Shown here: positions 50,634 through 60,290 of the stretch, piece after piece
Layout: each line of letters begins with the position of its first letter
Position numbering within the stretch: the first letter of the stretch is position 1
NCBI RefSeq assembly: GCF_000220175.1
Contig: NZ_AFPU01000001.1
Span: 1,523,512 to 1,587,511 of the forward strand
Length of the DNA: 64,000 bases
Reading direction: 5' to 3'
Source of the DNA: Nitrosarchaeum koreense MY1
GTDB taxonomy: Archaea > Thermoproteota > Nitrososphaeria > Nitrososphaerales > Nitrosopumilaceae
Position numbers and translations under genes: made by a program
The notes under the pieces: model-generated
What the model saw: the letters and a program-made list of their open reading frames with translations, nothing else
The model's database searches: none
What the model was told of the DNA's origin: nothing

Positions 50634-51869
50634 TTATTTCTTTTCTTCTAGAATTTCAGCCGTTATTTTTGCTGTATTTTCAGCACCATTAGGAACGAAG
50701 TTTTTGGAAAAATCAGCTAAATTTTCTTCAAATTTATTATAATTATTTTTAATTTTTGAAATAGCCTCGATTACTTGCTTTGTTCTAACTGCTAATACTC
50801 CTAATTTTTTATCATCTGCCCATTTGATGTTGTTTGTATGCTCATCATAAACAGGAATACCGATGATCGGTTTTGCCTTTCCTCCAAGAATCTCACCCAT
50901 TACAGTATGAGAACCGTTTACAACAGCATATTTAGTTAAATTCAAAACCGTTTCTTTTTGTTGCTCGGTTAGAAAACCTATGTCTATTTGAATCCAATCA
51001 ATTTTTTTATCCAAAGCATCAGATACTGTATATTTTTTTCCATCCTTACCTAAAACATAATCAATACTTGGATCACTTCTTGCATGAGAGATTATCCTTT
51101 TCTCATTTTTCATTTCATTTTGATTAAATATCTGTTCATACCTTTTACCCGTACCATCATTAGTTGATTTATTTCCTGTTCGCATCCAATACCCAAATTC
51201 TGAACTTTCTATCAATTTCTCAAGATCAGATGTTATTCCTTTCTCGATATTTTTACCATTTGTGAAATGACCTACATATGATACTTTATCTTTAATTTCT
51301 TTTGTAAAATTTAGATTATATTCACACAAGGTATATGGAGGTGGAGAATCCGCAACAATAATTTTGGAAGCTTTGCCAATTTGTTTTGAAATATAATTTA
51401 CTGCTGGATAAAAATAAGATCTTGATTTATACAATTTTGGTCTAAATTGATTCGTAATAAATAAACTTGGAACATTACGATTTTTTGCAATGATGTTTGA
51501 ACCCATATCTCCATCATTAATTACAAGATCAAATTTTTCTTTATCGTACAATTTTCTTTCCTGTATCAAATAACTTGTAACTTGTTTTACAAGGGGAGGA
51601 TTTTTTGAAACAGGTAGTAAAAAATTTATCATTGATAATAAGATACTTGGTCCTAGCTTTCCATCAATTGGAGTTGGCATCAAAATCTCATGGATTTTTT
51701 CTTTTTGAGTTGGAAATTTTTCTAATAACTTTTGATAAACATGATCTTTACTTGAAAAGTGAACTTCAAATTCCTCTTTGATATGATCTCCTAATACATC
51801 ATTTAACCTCATCATTCGAGAATAATGGCCACTTCCCCAAGGATAGATAAATTGACCTATTTTTAACAC
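50634..51869 (-). CDS. Glycosyltransferase-like protein (GT-B fold)
   Basis: 411 residues from GTG 51869. The N-terminal motif LKIGQFIYPWGSGHYSRMMR fits the Gly-rich start of MurG/GT28-type enzymes; IKYAVVNGSHTVMGEILGG and KPIIGIPVYDEHTNNI are the typical C-terminal nucleotide-sugar-binding segments (the H..E-type contact). Two Rossmann-like halves are apparent (about 1-190 and 230-410). Likely a glycan or glycolipid glycosyltransferase; the donor and acceptor are unknown. It is followed 25 bases later by the structured RNA. Confidence 0.75.
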   Translation of the reverse strand: MLKIGQFIYPWGSGHYSRMMRLNDVLGDHIKEEFEVHFSSKDHVYQKLLEKFPTQKEKIHEILMPTPIDGKLGPSILLSMINFLLPVSKNPPLVKQVTSYLIQERKLYDKEKFDLVINDGDMGSNIIAKNRNVPSLFITNQFRPKLYKSRSYFYPAVNYISKQIGKASKIIVADSPPPYTLCEYNLNFTKEIKDKVSYVGHFTNGKNIEKGITSDLEKLIESSEFGYWMRTGNKSTNDGTGKRYEQIFNQNEMKNEKRIISHARSDPSIDYVLGKDGKKYTVSDALDKKIDWIQIDIGFLTEQQKETVLNLTKYAVVNGSHTVMGEILGGKAKPIIGIPVYDEHTNNIKWADDKKLGVLAVRTKQVIEAISKIKNNYNKFEENLADFSKNFVPNGAENTAKITAEILEEKK

Positions 51870-51909
51870 AAAAATTAATCCTCAAATGCCGTTTAAATTC
51901 CCAGTGCTT

Positions 51910-53022
51910 TTATTCTAATGAGTCAAGGATATCATGTATATTATTTGGTCCAATCTTGACTGTAACACTTTTCTTTGTTTTTATAGCAAAATCTACATCT
52001 TTGCTTGAAAACTTGGGTATCTCATCAGAATTAATCATAAATAATTTTTCCAATCTTGGAATCTGTTTTTCTAATCCAATCTCTTTAGCTTCTTCAAAAA
52101 GTTTTGAATCAACTCCACTTAATGGAATTATTGGAATCATATTATTTTGAAACACACGTTTTATTGAATAATCAATAAATTTTATAGAAAAAATTAGTGG
52201 AGATAGTGCAAGAGATACATGACTTAGCTTATTTGATTTTCCTTCATGAAGCATAATCTCTAAAGATGAATTAATAAAGATAAGATAATTTTTGATTCCA
52301 CTTTGATTTATCTTTAAATGAAAAAATTCTAACTGAATCTCTTGTTTTACAAGTCTTGGGATCAATTTATTGATCATCTTAACTAAATTCATCAATTCTG
52401 ATTTTTGTCTATAGCAAATAATTATTTTTGAATCATATCCCTGTTTTATTGTTTCAAAACAAGAGATTGCTGAAATCTCATCATATACACAACATATGGT
52501 ATTTTTATTTTGAGATGGTATACCACCTTGTCCATTATCTGAAAAAATACAGACATATGCATAATTTTTTGTTAGGTATGTGTAAAGTAATTTATCAAAA
52601 TTTTCATCTGTTCCAGGACGAGCGCCCATGTTTGATTTTTTTTCTATAATACTTGATGTTGCTGCAATTTCAATATCTTTTGGAAAAAATCCCTTGGTTG
52701 TTCCTTCAACTCTGACAAGAAATTTTTCACCTTTTAAGAGTAAATTTCCCCCCACCGTAGTAATTTCTGAGATTATACTTTGAAATTCATTTTTTATTTG
52801 TCTTGCAATTGCTATTTTTTTAATACCGAAAAGTAAGTTGATAGTAGATGAGGCAAATACCGGATCATTTGCATCTACTAAAATAATATCTCCGTCACGT
52901 TTTACTGATTTAAATTCCTGATTTTGAATTTTTAGAATTTTTTTAATATTTACAATTAACTGTGGAATTTTATTTTTTGAAAATATTGTTGGAAAAACTA
53001 CCACGTAAGAAACATCTTCCAT
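51910..53022 (-). CDS. ThiI-like protein without a working PP-loop
   Basis: 370 residues laid out like tRNA sulfurtransferase ThiI: an N-terminal ferredoxin-like part, THUMP-type domain (about 60-165: SSTINLLFGIKKIAIARQIK, FLVRVEGTTKGF), and a Rossmann-like half. Where ThiI has its ATP-binding SGGxDSP motif this protein has CCVYDEISAISCFETIKQGY, and the C-terminal catalytic Cys region is also missing (RLEKLFMINSDEIPKFSSKD). So tRNA binding may persist without sulfur transfer. The gene is upstream of the glycosyltransferase on the same strand. Confidence 0.65.
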   Translation of the reverse strand: MEDVSYVVVFPTIFSKNKIPQLIVNIKKILKIQNQEFKSVKRDGDIILVDANDPVFASSTINLLFGIKKIAIARQIKNEFQSIISEITTVGGNLLLKGEKFLVRVEGTTKGFFPKDIEIAATSSIIEKKSNMGARPGTDENFDKLLYTYLTKNYAYVCIFSDNGQGGIPSQNKNTICCVYDEISAISCFETIKQGYDSKIIICYRQKSELMNLVKMINKLIPRLVKQEIQLEFFHLKINQSGIKNYLIFINSSLEIMLHEGKSNKLSHVSLALSPLIFSIKFIDYSIKRVFQNNMIPIIPLSGVDSKLFEEAKEIGLEKQIPRLEKLFMINSDEIPKFSSKDVDFAIKTKKSVTVKIGPNNIHDILDSLE

Positions 53023-53108
53023 ATTTTCATTTTAGTTATGTACCTGTTTATAATTTAGGATAAGATATCTGGGTAATCAATATAAAACAAAACAATTCAT
53101 GTGTATTT

Positions 53109-53825
53109 GTGAAAAAATTTACTCAAGAACAAGTAGATGAACTCAACTCTAAAATAAAAACAACAGAAGAAGCACTTCGATGGGTTTCTGATAACTTACA
53201 TCCACGAGTTGCTAAAGCATCTAGTTTTGGAGCTGAAGATGCAGTAATTATGGATATCATGCACAAGATTAATCCAAAATTTAGATTCTTTACGTTAGAT
53301 ACTGGGAGATTACCTCAAGAAACCTATGACATTATGGATATTGTGCGAAAAAAATACAACATTACAATCGAGGTTTTGTTTCCTGATACTAAAGAAGTTG
53401 AAGACATGGTTAAAGAAAAAGGGATAAATCTTTTCTATGAAAGTGTGGAAAATAGGAAATTATGTTGTGAAATCCGTAAAGTACATCCAATTAACAGAAT
53501 ACTCTCTACATTGGATGGTTGGATTACTGGATTAAGACGTGATCAAACTGAAGTAAGAAAAGATGTTAATATTTTTCAAATTGATCATGGGCATGGTGGA
53601 ATATTAAAAATTAATCCAATTATAGACTGGACTTGGGAACAAATTCAAGATTATATTAAAAAAAATAATTTACCGTACAATAAACTTCTTGACAAGGGCT
53701 ATCCAAGTATTGGGTGTGAGCCATGTACCAGAGCAATCAAACCTGGAGAAGACTTGAGAGCAGGGCGTTGGTGGTGGGAACAAGGCGAGCACAAAGAGTG
53801 TGGCCTTCATATAGACCATAAATAG
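53109..53825 (+). CDS. cysH: APS reductase (phosphoadenylyl-sulfate reductase family)
   Basis: 238 residues from GTG 53109. Seen: [18 protein letters not shown] (PP-loop variant SFGAED), [53 protein letters not shown] and ECGLHIDHK near the end. The CC...CxxC pattern is that of iron-sulfur APS reductases, which reduce APS to sulfite with a catalytic Cys in ECGLH. Immediately upstream of sat, so it lies in a sulfate-assimilation operon. Confidence 0.93.
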   Translation: MKKFTQEQVDELNSKIKTTEEALRWVSDNLHPRVAKASSFGAEDAVIMDIMHKINPKFRFFTLDTGRLPQETYDIMDIVRKKYNITIEVLFPDTKEVEDMVKEKGINLFYESVENRKLCCEIRKVHPINRILSTLDGWITGLRRDQTEVRKDVNIFQIDHGHGGILKINPIIDWTWEQIQDYIKKNNLPYNKLLDKGYPSIGCEPCTRAIKPGEDLRAGRWWWEQGEHKECGLHIDHK

Positions 53826-53836
53826 GCAATTTAGTA

Positions 53837-54973
53837 ATGTCTGATTCAATTAAACCACATGGTGGAAAATTGGTAAATAGAATTACCAAATCTGATCCAT
53901 CTGGATTATACTCTATACAAATTTCTGAAGATCTTGCAAATGATGTTGAAAACATTGCAGATGGAATTTTTAGCCCTTTAGAGGGATTTTTAGAGAAAAA
54001 AGACTTTGAACATGTCATATCAAAAGGTAGACTTGCAAACGGTTTGGCTTGGACAATTCCAATAGTTTTAGATGTTGATGAATCAACGGCTGCAAAAATG
54101 AAAAAAGCTGGTAAAGTCTTACTACAAAACCATCAAGGATTAGGGATTGCAATCTTACATGTTAAGGATACTTTTACTTTTGATAAAGAAAAAACTGCAA
54201 AGGGAGTATATGGAACAACCGACTCTTCTCATCCAGGTGTTGCAAAGACAATGTCTATGCAAGACTATCTAGTTGGTGGAAAAATAGATTGCATTGCAAG
54301 ACCTGAAGAAACTGAAATCAGAAAATATCGATTAACTCCTCTTCAAACCAGAGAAGCATTTGCAAAAGCAGGATGGAAGACAATTGTGGCTTTTCAAACC
54401 AGAAATCCACCGCATGTAGCTCATGAGATGCTTCAAAAAACATCAATTACAACAAGAGATGGTGTATTTGTAAATCCTGTGATTGGTAAGAAAAAGTCTG
54501 GCGACTTTGTAGATGAAGTGATTGTAAAATGCTATGAAGTAATGATTAAACATTATTATCCAGAAAACAGATGCAAACTTGGAACACTGCATACTGAAAT
54601 GAAGTATGCTGGACCAAAAGAAGCAATACACCATGCCATTATGAGACAAAACTATGGATGCACACACATCATAATTGGCAGAGATCATGCTGGAGTAGGA
54701 ACATTTTATGATCCATTTGCAGCCCAAAAAATCTTTGAAGATTATCCTGAATTAGAAATAACTCCAGTATTTTTCCCAGCATTTTTCTATTGTAGAAAAT
54801 GTTTGACATACACAAATCCAAAGGCTTGTCCACATGGTGATGATGCAAAAGAGCAAATCAGTGGAACTAAACTGCGACAAATGATTGATGAAGGAAAATC
54901 TCCATCTGAGTTTATCTTAAGACCTGAAGTCTCAAAGGTAATTCTAGATTATCCACATCCATTTGTTGATTAG
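53837..54973 (+). CDS. sat: ATP sulfurylase
   Basis: 378 residues: [20 protein letters not shown] at the N-terminus, [20 protein letters not shown] (the QxRNPxH active-site motif), [20 protein letters not shown] (GRDH), [20 protein letters not shown] (zinc-binding Cys) and the end [15 protein letters not shown]. Activates sulfate with ATP to APS. It lies 11 bases after cysH; APS kinase is at 34.7 kb and CysQ at 35.2 kb. Confidence 0.95.
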   Translation: MSDSIKPHGGKLVNRITKSDPSGLYSIQISEDLANDVENIADGIFSPLEGFLEKKDFEHVISKGRLANGLAWTIPIVLDVDESTAAKMKKAGKVLLQNHQGLGIAILHVKDTFTFDKEKTAKGVYGTTDSSHPGVAKTMSMQDYLVGGKIDCIARPEETEIRKYRLTPLQTREAFAKAGWKTIVAFQTRNPPHVAHEMLQKTSITTRDGVFVNPVIGKKKSGDFVDEVIVKCYEVMIKHYYPENRCKLGTLHTEMKYAGPKEAIHHAIMRQNYGCTHIIIGRDHAGVGTFYDPFAAQKIFEDYPELEITPVFFPAFFYCRKCLTYTNPKACPHGDDAKEQISGTKLRQMIDEGKSPSEFILRPEVSKVILDYPHPFVD

Positions 54974-54974
54974 G

Positions 54975-54980
54975 TATTTA
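54975..54980 (+). promoter_or_regulatory. TATA-like box before the protein at 55004
   Basis: TATTTA centred about 26 bases before GTG 55004, right after the sat stop. It suggests a separate leaderless transcript for the following gene. Confidence 0.4.
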
Positions 54981-55003
54981 TTCACTAAAACTAGATTTAG
55001 CTT

Positions 55004-55672
55004 GTGAAGTATCTTTTTGTATTAATTTTATTTTCTGGATTAATCATAACGCCAGTTTTTGCCCAAGAACCAAAGAATCCATCATTAATTATAGATACAA
55101 TTGAGGTTCCATCATACGAATTTAATAAAATTCTTAGAGATGCAGATATTATTCAAATGGAAGAGACACATGGAGTAAGCTGGCAAGTTACAATTGACAA
55201 CAATCTTTTGTATGCAAATCCAAACGGAAATGCAGTTTTGAGAATTTATGATAAAGATAATCCTGAAAAATTAGTTGAAATAGGAATGGGTGCAAAACCT
55301 AATGAAAAATTTTGGATTGCAGTAAATACTCCTAAAGAGGGATACGTTGTTGTGCATAGTGACTTGGAGAGGGGATGGTCTTCATCATCAAAATCAATAG
55401 TGTCATACACAGAAAGAGCGGGATTAACAGTTAACAATGGTGCAAGAATAGTTGTATCTAATCTTGATATTGGAGTTTTTAAAATCGGTTCATATTCTGT
55501 TTATGGAATGGAGAGTTCTACAGATCCACCGGCAATAAATTCTGGAAGTATGGTTCTTGAATTCATATCAGGAGATCCTGCAAAAAATCCGATTGCATTT
55601 TTTCCATTTTACATAGCTGCAGCTGTTGGCATTCTAGTTGGAATTCTCTATTTAACAAAGAAGCGATCTTAA
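55004..55672 (+). CDS. Secreted protein with C-terminal TM anchor
   Basis: 222 residues from GTG 55004: signal peptide KYLFVLILFSGLIITPVFAQ, a beta-rich exported body (NNLLYANPNGNAVLRIYDKD, FWIAVNTPKEGYVVVHSDLE) and a C-terminal TM helix (FPFYIAAAVGILVGILYL) with a KKRS tail. No family. It ends before a hairpin at 55687-55709 that may be its terminator. Confidence 0.75.
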   Translation: MKYLFVLILFSGLIITPVFAQEPKNPSLIIDTIEVPSYEFNKILRDADIIQMEETHGVSWQVTIDNNLLYANPNGNAVLRIYDKDNPEKLVEIGMGAKPNEKFWIAVNTPKEGYVVVHSDLERGWSSSSKSIVSYTERAGLTVNNGARIVVSNLDIGVFKIGSYSVYGMESSTDPPAINSGSMVLEFISGDPAKNPIAFFPFYIAAAVGILVGILYLTKKRS

Positions 55673-55686
55673 AATTGATAAAAAAT

Positions 55687-55709
55687 CACTTTAGTTTATG
55701 CCTAAAGTG
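55687..55709 (+). terminator. Hairpin, possible terminator or mRNA 3' end
   Basis: CACTTTAG, 7-base loop TTTATGC, CTAAAGTG: a perfect 8-bp stem 14 bases after the stop of the anchored protein gene and followed by TCGTTATATTTT. Archaeal terminators are usually poly-T alone, so a stem may instead mark an mRNA end or processing site. Confidence 0.4.
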
Positions 55710-55771
55710 TCGTTATATTTTCTGACATACAAAATTTTCTATTTTCCAATAATGGGAAATTCATGTTAGGG

Positions 55772-55777
55772 TTATAT
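55772..55777 (+). promoter_or_regulatory. TATA box of the giant surface protein gene
   Basis: TTATAT centred about 26 bases before GTG 55800, supporting this start over the in-frame TTG at 55794. Confidence 0.45.
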
Positions 55778-55799
55778 GTAAAAAATTGATAATTTGTGT

Positions 55800-58700
55800 G
55801 TGATTAATAGAAATATTGGATTTGTTTTATCTACACTTTTGCTTGTTAGTTCTATGTTTTTCCCTTCTCTTCAAAATGTATATGCCGATGATACGATTAC
55901 AATTTCTACAGATACTGTTTATGCTACTGATCAAGTTTTAACTAACACTAAAATAATTATTCAAAATAATGCAAAACTGGAAATTGCATTTGGAACTACA
56001 ATTACATTGCAAAGATCTAGTATAGAGATTAAACCTGGTAGTGAACTCATAATTGATGGAACACTTTTGTTTACTACACCATTTCATAGTAAACAATATT
56101 TGTTAAATACAGGTACACTAAATTTACGATGTGGACTTTATCCAGCTCCCACAAGTGCATTTAGTTATACAAATTTTGGAATAGGAACTGTGATAGATTC
56201 AGCATGTCCGGGTAATGTAGATAAAATAATTATTGATGGTAATGATGTTAGCATACAAATTGGAGAAAATGCAACAATCCCTGTTGGTAGAGATGCAATT
56301 ATACTGCATACACTTTATGTAGCTGGATTAATTGATAATTTTGGTTCTGTCTCAAATCAAGGATTAGTAACTTTGGATAATGGTAAAGTTGTAAATTCTG
56401 GAACATGGACTAATGTATGCGATAATTTTGATTCTAGAGGTATTGTATCGTTAAATGGTGGAGTTTTTCAAGGAAATCCTGCAAAAAAAACTACTTGTGC
56501 ATTACCAATAGCTTTACCAGATAATTATTCTGTAGATGAAGATGGAATTCTTTTAGTCTCTACACTAAATGGAGTCCTAAAAAATGATAGTGATGCAGAT
56601 AGTCCAACTCTTTTAGTTACCTTGGATACTATTTTACCGAAATTCGGCATTGTTAATCTTAATTCAGATGGAAGTTTTGAATATGTTCCACAAACTGACT
56701 TTTTTGGAACTGATAAATTTTCATATAAAGTAGATGATGGAACTGATGGATTTGCTACAGCACTTGTTACAATTAATGTAATTCCTTCAAATGATCCACC
56801 AGTTGCAAATAATGATAGCATAACTGTGAATGAAGATTCATTGGCAACAAACATCAAAACTATCGTATTAAGTAATGATACAGATCCTGATGGCGATGTT
56901 TTAACAATAACTAGTGCAGGACTAACAACAATTCCTAAGGGACTTGTATCTGTTATAAATGGTCAATTAACTTATAACTCAAATTCACAATTTGAGTATC
57001 TTAAATCAGGACAAACAGGTACTGATTCATTTGAGTATACTGTTTCAGATGGACAATTGACTTCAACTGCTATAGTTACAGTGACAATAACTGGTCAAAA
57101 TGATAAGCCTGTAGCTTTACCAGATAATTATTCACTTAATCAAAATAGTGTATTATCTATCAGTGCTCCTGGATTGTTAGCTAACGATAGTGATATTGAT
57201 GGCAATACTCTCACTGCACTTTTTTATCTCCAACCACAATCAGGATCTGTTATAATTAATTCCGATGGTAGTTTTACTTATACTCCAAACATTGGTTTCT
57301 TTGGAACAGACACCATGTCGTATATTGTTTCTGATGGTATAATTAATCAATATGGAATAGGTGTTGTTACTTTTACAGTTATAGACGTAATTCCTCCTAT
57401 CATTATAGTAATTCCAATATCTGCTAACATTGAACTTGGTTCATCTCCACCCAGTCTCTTAAGCGGTGTAACCACAAACGATGGATCACCTATAACTGTC
57501 ACTGGTTCTGTAGATACTAACACAATAGGTGATTATGTAATCTATTATGATTCAACTGATATCAATGGTAATGCTGCAATTCAACAAAGTAGAACATATC
57601 ATGTTGTAGACACTGTTGCACCTAATGTGCCAGTAATTACATCTCCTGATGACGGTACATCCACATCTGATCCATCCCAAACAATTACAGGCACTTCTGA
57701 ACCAAACTCTACAATTGAAGTGTTTGTTAATGGTGCATCAACAGGTACAACAACAGCTAATTCTGCTGGAAACTGGTCCACTCAAATATCATTATCTGAA
57801 GGAACAAACATAGTTACTACAACTGCATTTGACGGTTTTAACACATCATCACCAAGTGAGCCAATTCATATCGTACTTGACACTGTTGCACCTATCATTA
57901 TAGTAATTCCAATATCTGCTAACATTGAACTTGGTTCATCTCCACCCAGTCTCTTAAGCGGTGTAACCACAAACGATGGATCACCTATAACTGTCACTGG
58001 TTCTGTAGATACTAACACAATAGGTGATTATGTAATCTATTATGATTCAACTGATATCAATGGTAATGCTGCAATTCAACAAAGTAGAACATATCATGTT
58101 GTAGACACTGTTGCACCTAATGTGCCAGTAATTACATCTCCTGATGACGGTACATCCACATCTGATCCATCCCAAACAATTACAGGCACTTCTGAACCAA
58201 ACTCTACAATTGAAGTGTTTGTTAATGGTGCATCAACAGGTACAACAACAGCTAATTCTGCTGGAAACTGGTCCACTCAAATATCATTATCTGAAGGAAC
58301 AAACATAGTTACTACAACTGCATTTGACGGTTTTAACACATCATCACCAAGTGAGCCAATTCATATCGTACTTGACACTGTTGCACCTATCATTATAGTA
58401 ATTCCAATATCTGCTAACATTGAACTTGGTTCATCTCCACCCAGTCTCTTAAGCGGTGTAACCACAAACGATGGATCACCTATAACTGTCACTGGTTCTG
58501 TAGATACTAACACAATAGGTGATTATGTAATCTATTATGATTCAACTGATATCAATGGTAATGCTGCAATTCAACAAAGTAGAACATATCATGTTGTAGA
58601 CACTGTTGCACCTAATGTGCCAGTAATTACATCTCCTGATGACGGTACATCCACATCTGATCCATCCCAAACAATTACAGGCACTTCTGAACCAAACTCT

Positions 58701-59792
58701 ACAATTGAAGTGTTTGTTAATGGTGCATCAACAGGTACAACAACAGCTAATTCTGCTGGAAACTGGTCCACTCAAATATCATTATCTGAAGGAACAAACA
58801 TAGTTACTACAACTGCATTTGACGGTTTTAACACATCATCACCAAGTGAGCCAATTCATATCGTACTTGACACTGTTGCACCTAATGTGCCAGTAATTAC
58901 ATCTCCTGATGACGGTACATCCACATCTGATCCATCCCAAACAATTACAGGCACTTCTGAACCAAACTCTACAATTGAAGTGTTTGTTAATGGTGCATCA
59001 ACAGGTACAACAACAGCTAATTCTGCTGGAAACTGGTCCACTCAAATATCATTATCTGAAGGAACAAACATAGTTACTACAACTGCATTTGACGGTTTTA
59101 ACACATCATCACCAAGTGAACCAATTCATATTACACTAACAGTTGTAAACTCACTTCTTCAACAAAAACTAGCCTTAATTGAACAATTAGAAAATTTGAT
59201 TAATTCAGCTCAAGATGATAAAACCAAAAAAGAACTTAAAAAAACAATTAAAGAACTTAGAAAAGGAGCTGATTCAAAACTTTATTCTCAAGATGGAAAC
59301 AGCTTTTTAGATAAAAAGAATGCAATAAAGGCTCTCAAATATGACAAACAAGGAATTAAACATCTAGTAAATATTTACCATAAAGGACACGAATCTAATT
59401 CATTCAAATCTGAATTAGCAGAAATTACTATTGAACTACTAAGAATTGACAAACAGCTAATCATCAACACTTACATTGGTACTCATAACTTACGTGAAGG
59501 AACTCTAGAAAACTTCATAAGTTCATTACGATATGTTGATGCCGAAACTAATTCTGAATTTGATGATGATCTTTCAGAATATGATGACAATATGATTGAA
59601 AACTTTGGTCAATCATGGAATAAAATAATACATGATAAAGACGCCAAAAAATTAGTTAAAGAAAAAATGTCATGGAAAGAATTTGTTGATAAATTAAAAT
59701 CTGAAGGAAAATGGGATAAGGCAGAAGAAAAAGCAGAAAAGAAGGCACAAAAGGCAGAAGAAAAAGCAGAAAAGAAAACACCTAAGAAATAA
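55800..59792 (+). CDS. Large modular surface protein (cadherin-like, DUF5011/Ig-like repeats)
   Basis: About 1330 residues from GTG 55800. Order: signal peptide (FVLSTLLLVSSMFFPSLQNV), a beta region to about 235, three cadherin-like/VCBS repeats (ALPDNYSVDEDGILLVSTLN; PPVANNDSITVNEDSLATNI; ALPDNYSLNQNSVLSISAPG), then three identical 165-residue units, each a DUF5011-like domain (ending GSVDTNTIGDYVIYYDSTD) and a bacterial Ig-like domain (SDPSQTITGTSEPNSTIEVF), plus a fourth Ig-like copy. The C-terminal 220 residues are helical and end in a Lys/Glu/Ala tract (EEKAEKKAQKAEEKAEKK). No sorting motif or TM helix is obvious. Role likely adhesion or S-layer-associated. The identical repeats could be collapsed or expanded in assembly. 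Confidence 0.88.
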   Translation: MINRNIGFVLSTLLLVSSMFFPSLQNVYADDTITISTDTVYATDQVLTNTKIIIQNNAKLEIAFGTTITLQRSSIEIKPGSELIIDGTLLFTTPFHSKQYLLNTGTLNLRCGLYPAPTSAFSYTNFGIGTVIDSACPGNVDKIIIDGNDVSIQIGENATIPVGRDAIILHTLYVAGLIDNFGSVSNQGLVTLDNGKVVNSGTWTNVCDNFDSRGIVSLNGGVFQGNPAKKTTCALPIALPDNYSVDEDGILLVSTLNGVLKNDSDADSPTLLVTLDTILPKFGIVNLNSDGSFEYVPQTDFFGTDKFSYKVDDGTDGFATALVTINVIPSNDPPVANNDSITVNEDSLATNIKTIVLSNDTDPDGDVLTITSAGLTTIPKGLVSVINGQLTYNSNSQFEYLKSGQTGTDSFEYTVSDGQLTSTAIVTVTITGQNDKPVALPDNYSLNQNSVLSISAPGLLANDSDIDGNTLTALFYLQPQSGSVIINSDGSFTYTPNIGFFGTDTMSYIVSDGIINQYGIGVVTFTVIDVIPPIIIVIPISANIELGSSPPSLLSGVTTNDGSPITVTGSVDTNTIGDYVIYYDSTDINGNAAIQQSRTYHVVDTVAPNVPVITSPDDGTSTSDPSQTITGTSEPNSTIEVFVNGASTGTTTANSAGNWSTQISLSEGTNIVTTTAFDGFNTSSPSEPIHIVLDTVAPIIIVIPISANIELGSSPPSLLSGVTTNDGSPITVTGSVDTNTIGDYVIYYDSTDINGNAAIQQSRTYHVVDTVAPNVPVITSPDDGTSTSDPSQTITGTSEPNSTIEVFVNGASTGTTTANSAGNWSTQISLSEGTNIVTTTAFDGFNTSSPSEPIHIVLDTVAPIIIVIPISANIELGSSPPSLLSGVTTNDGSPITVTGSVDTNTIGDYVIYYDSTDINGNAAIQQSRTYHVVDTVAPNVPVITSPDDGTSTSDPSQTITGTSEPNSTIEVFVNGASTGTTTANSAGNWSTQISLSEGTNIVTTTAFDGFNTSSPSEPIHIVLDTVAPNVPVITSPDDGTSTSDPSQTITGTSEPNSTIEVFVNGASTGTTTANSAGNWSTQISLSEGTNIVTTTAFDGFNTSSPSEPIHITLTVVNSLLQQKLALIEQLENLINSAQDDKTKKELKKTIKELRKGADSKLYSQDGNSFLDKKNAIKALKYDKQGIKHLVNIYHKGHESNSFKSELAEITIELLRIDKQLIINTYIGTHNLREGTLENFISSLRYVDAETNSEFDDDLSEYDDNMIENFGQSWNKIIHDKDAKKLVKEKMSWKEFVDKLKSEGKWDKAEEKAEKKAQKAEEKAEKKTPKK
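57396..57890 (+). repeat. 495-bp tandem repeat unit 1
   Basis: One unit: a 225-base A part (DUF5011-like, 57396-57620) and a 270-base B part (Ig-like, 57621-57890). Bases appear identical to units 2 and 3 by eye. Confidence 0.9.
57891..58385 (+). repeat. 495-bp tandem repeat unit 2
   Basis: Second copy, same length and phase as unit 1. The identity includes synonymous positions, which indicates very recent duplication or ongoing homogenisation. Confidence 0.9.
58386..58880 (+). repeat. 495-bp tandem repeat unit 3
   Basis: Third copy. It is followed at 58881 by a B part alone, so the array is A-B, A-B, A-B, B. Confidence 0.9.
58881..59133 (+). repeat. Terminal partial repeat (B part only)
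   Basis: Fourth copy of the Ig-like B part, identical up to the final bases (AGTGAACC instead of AGTGAGCC), where it diverges into the unique helical C-terminus. Confidence 0.85.
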
Positions 59793-59900
59793 TCCAAACA
59801 ATCACTGAACAACTAACACCAGAAAAATCTTGTTAATCATCAAAGAAATTTTTATTTGAAAATATTCATAAAAATTTACAAATAAAACCATTATTTTTTA

Positions 59901-60290
59901 TTATTGAATAATTGATATTGGATTTTTAGATTCTGTATCTAAAGAAATTCTTTGGCCGTTTTGAAATGATGCAAACTCTTCATCAGAAACTATCACAAGT
60001 GGAATATTTGATAATGCACAACCACTTGCAACTGTAAGATCAGCTTTCTGACAAATCATTGCAGAAGGTGCTGTATTGTTGGTTTTTATTGAATAGATTG
60101 TATATGCACCTACACTACTACCTACTCCTGATGGAAATACTAGCATTGAATTTTTAATAGATTTATTAAATAATTCATGATTTTTATCACTAATAATTCC
60201 TGTATTCTTGTCTACTGTTCCTAAAAAATTAATTGGCATATTTGATTTTAATATGATTCCTTCTACTTTACCTTTAACAAGAATTTTCAA
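59901..60290 (-). CDS. Phosphomevalonate dehydratase, small subunit (AcnX type)
   Basis: 129 residues resembling the DUF126/AcnX small subunit: VKGKVEGIILKSNMPINFLG, DKNTGIISDKNHELF, MLVFPSGVGSSVGAYTIYSI (phosphate-binding GxGSSVG-like loop). It overlaps the large-subunit gene by 4 bases (TTGA), so they are translated together. In the archaeal mevalonate route this pair dehydrates mevalonate 5-phosphate to trans-anhydromevalonate 5-phosphate. Confidence 0.85.
   Translation of the reverse strand: MKILVKGKVEGIILKSNMPINFLGTVDKNTGIISDKNHELFNKSIKNSMLVFPSGVGSSVGAYTIYSIKTNNTAPSAMICQKADLTVASGCALSNIPLVIVSDEEFASFQNGQRISLDTESKNPISIIQ

Noticed and set aside
57599-59041. Four repeated minus-strand frames of about 60 codons
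   Set aside because: They are antisense shadows of the tandem repeats in the giant surface protein.
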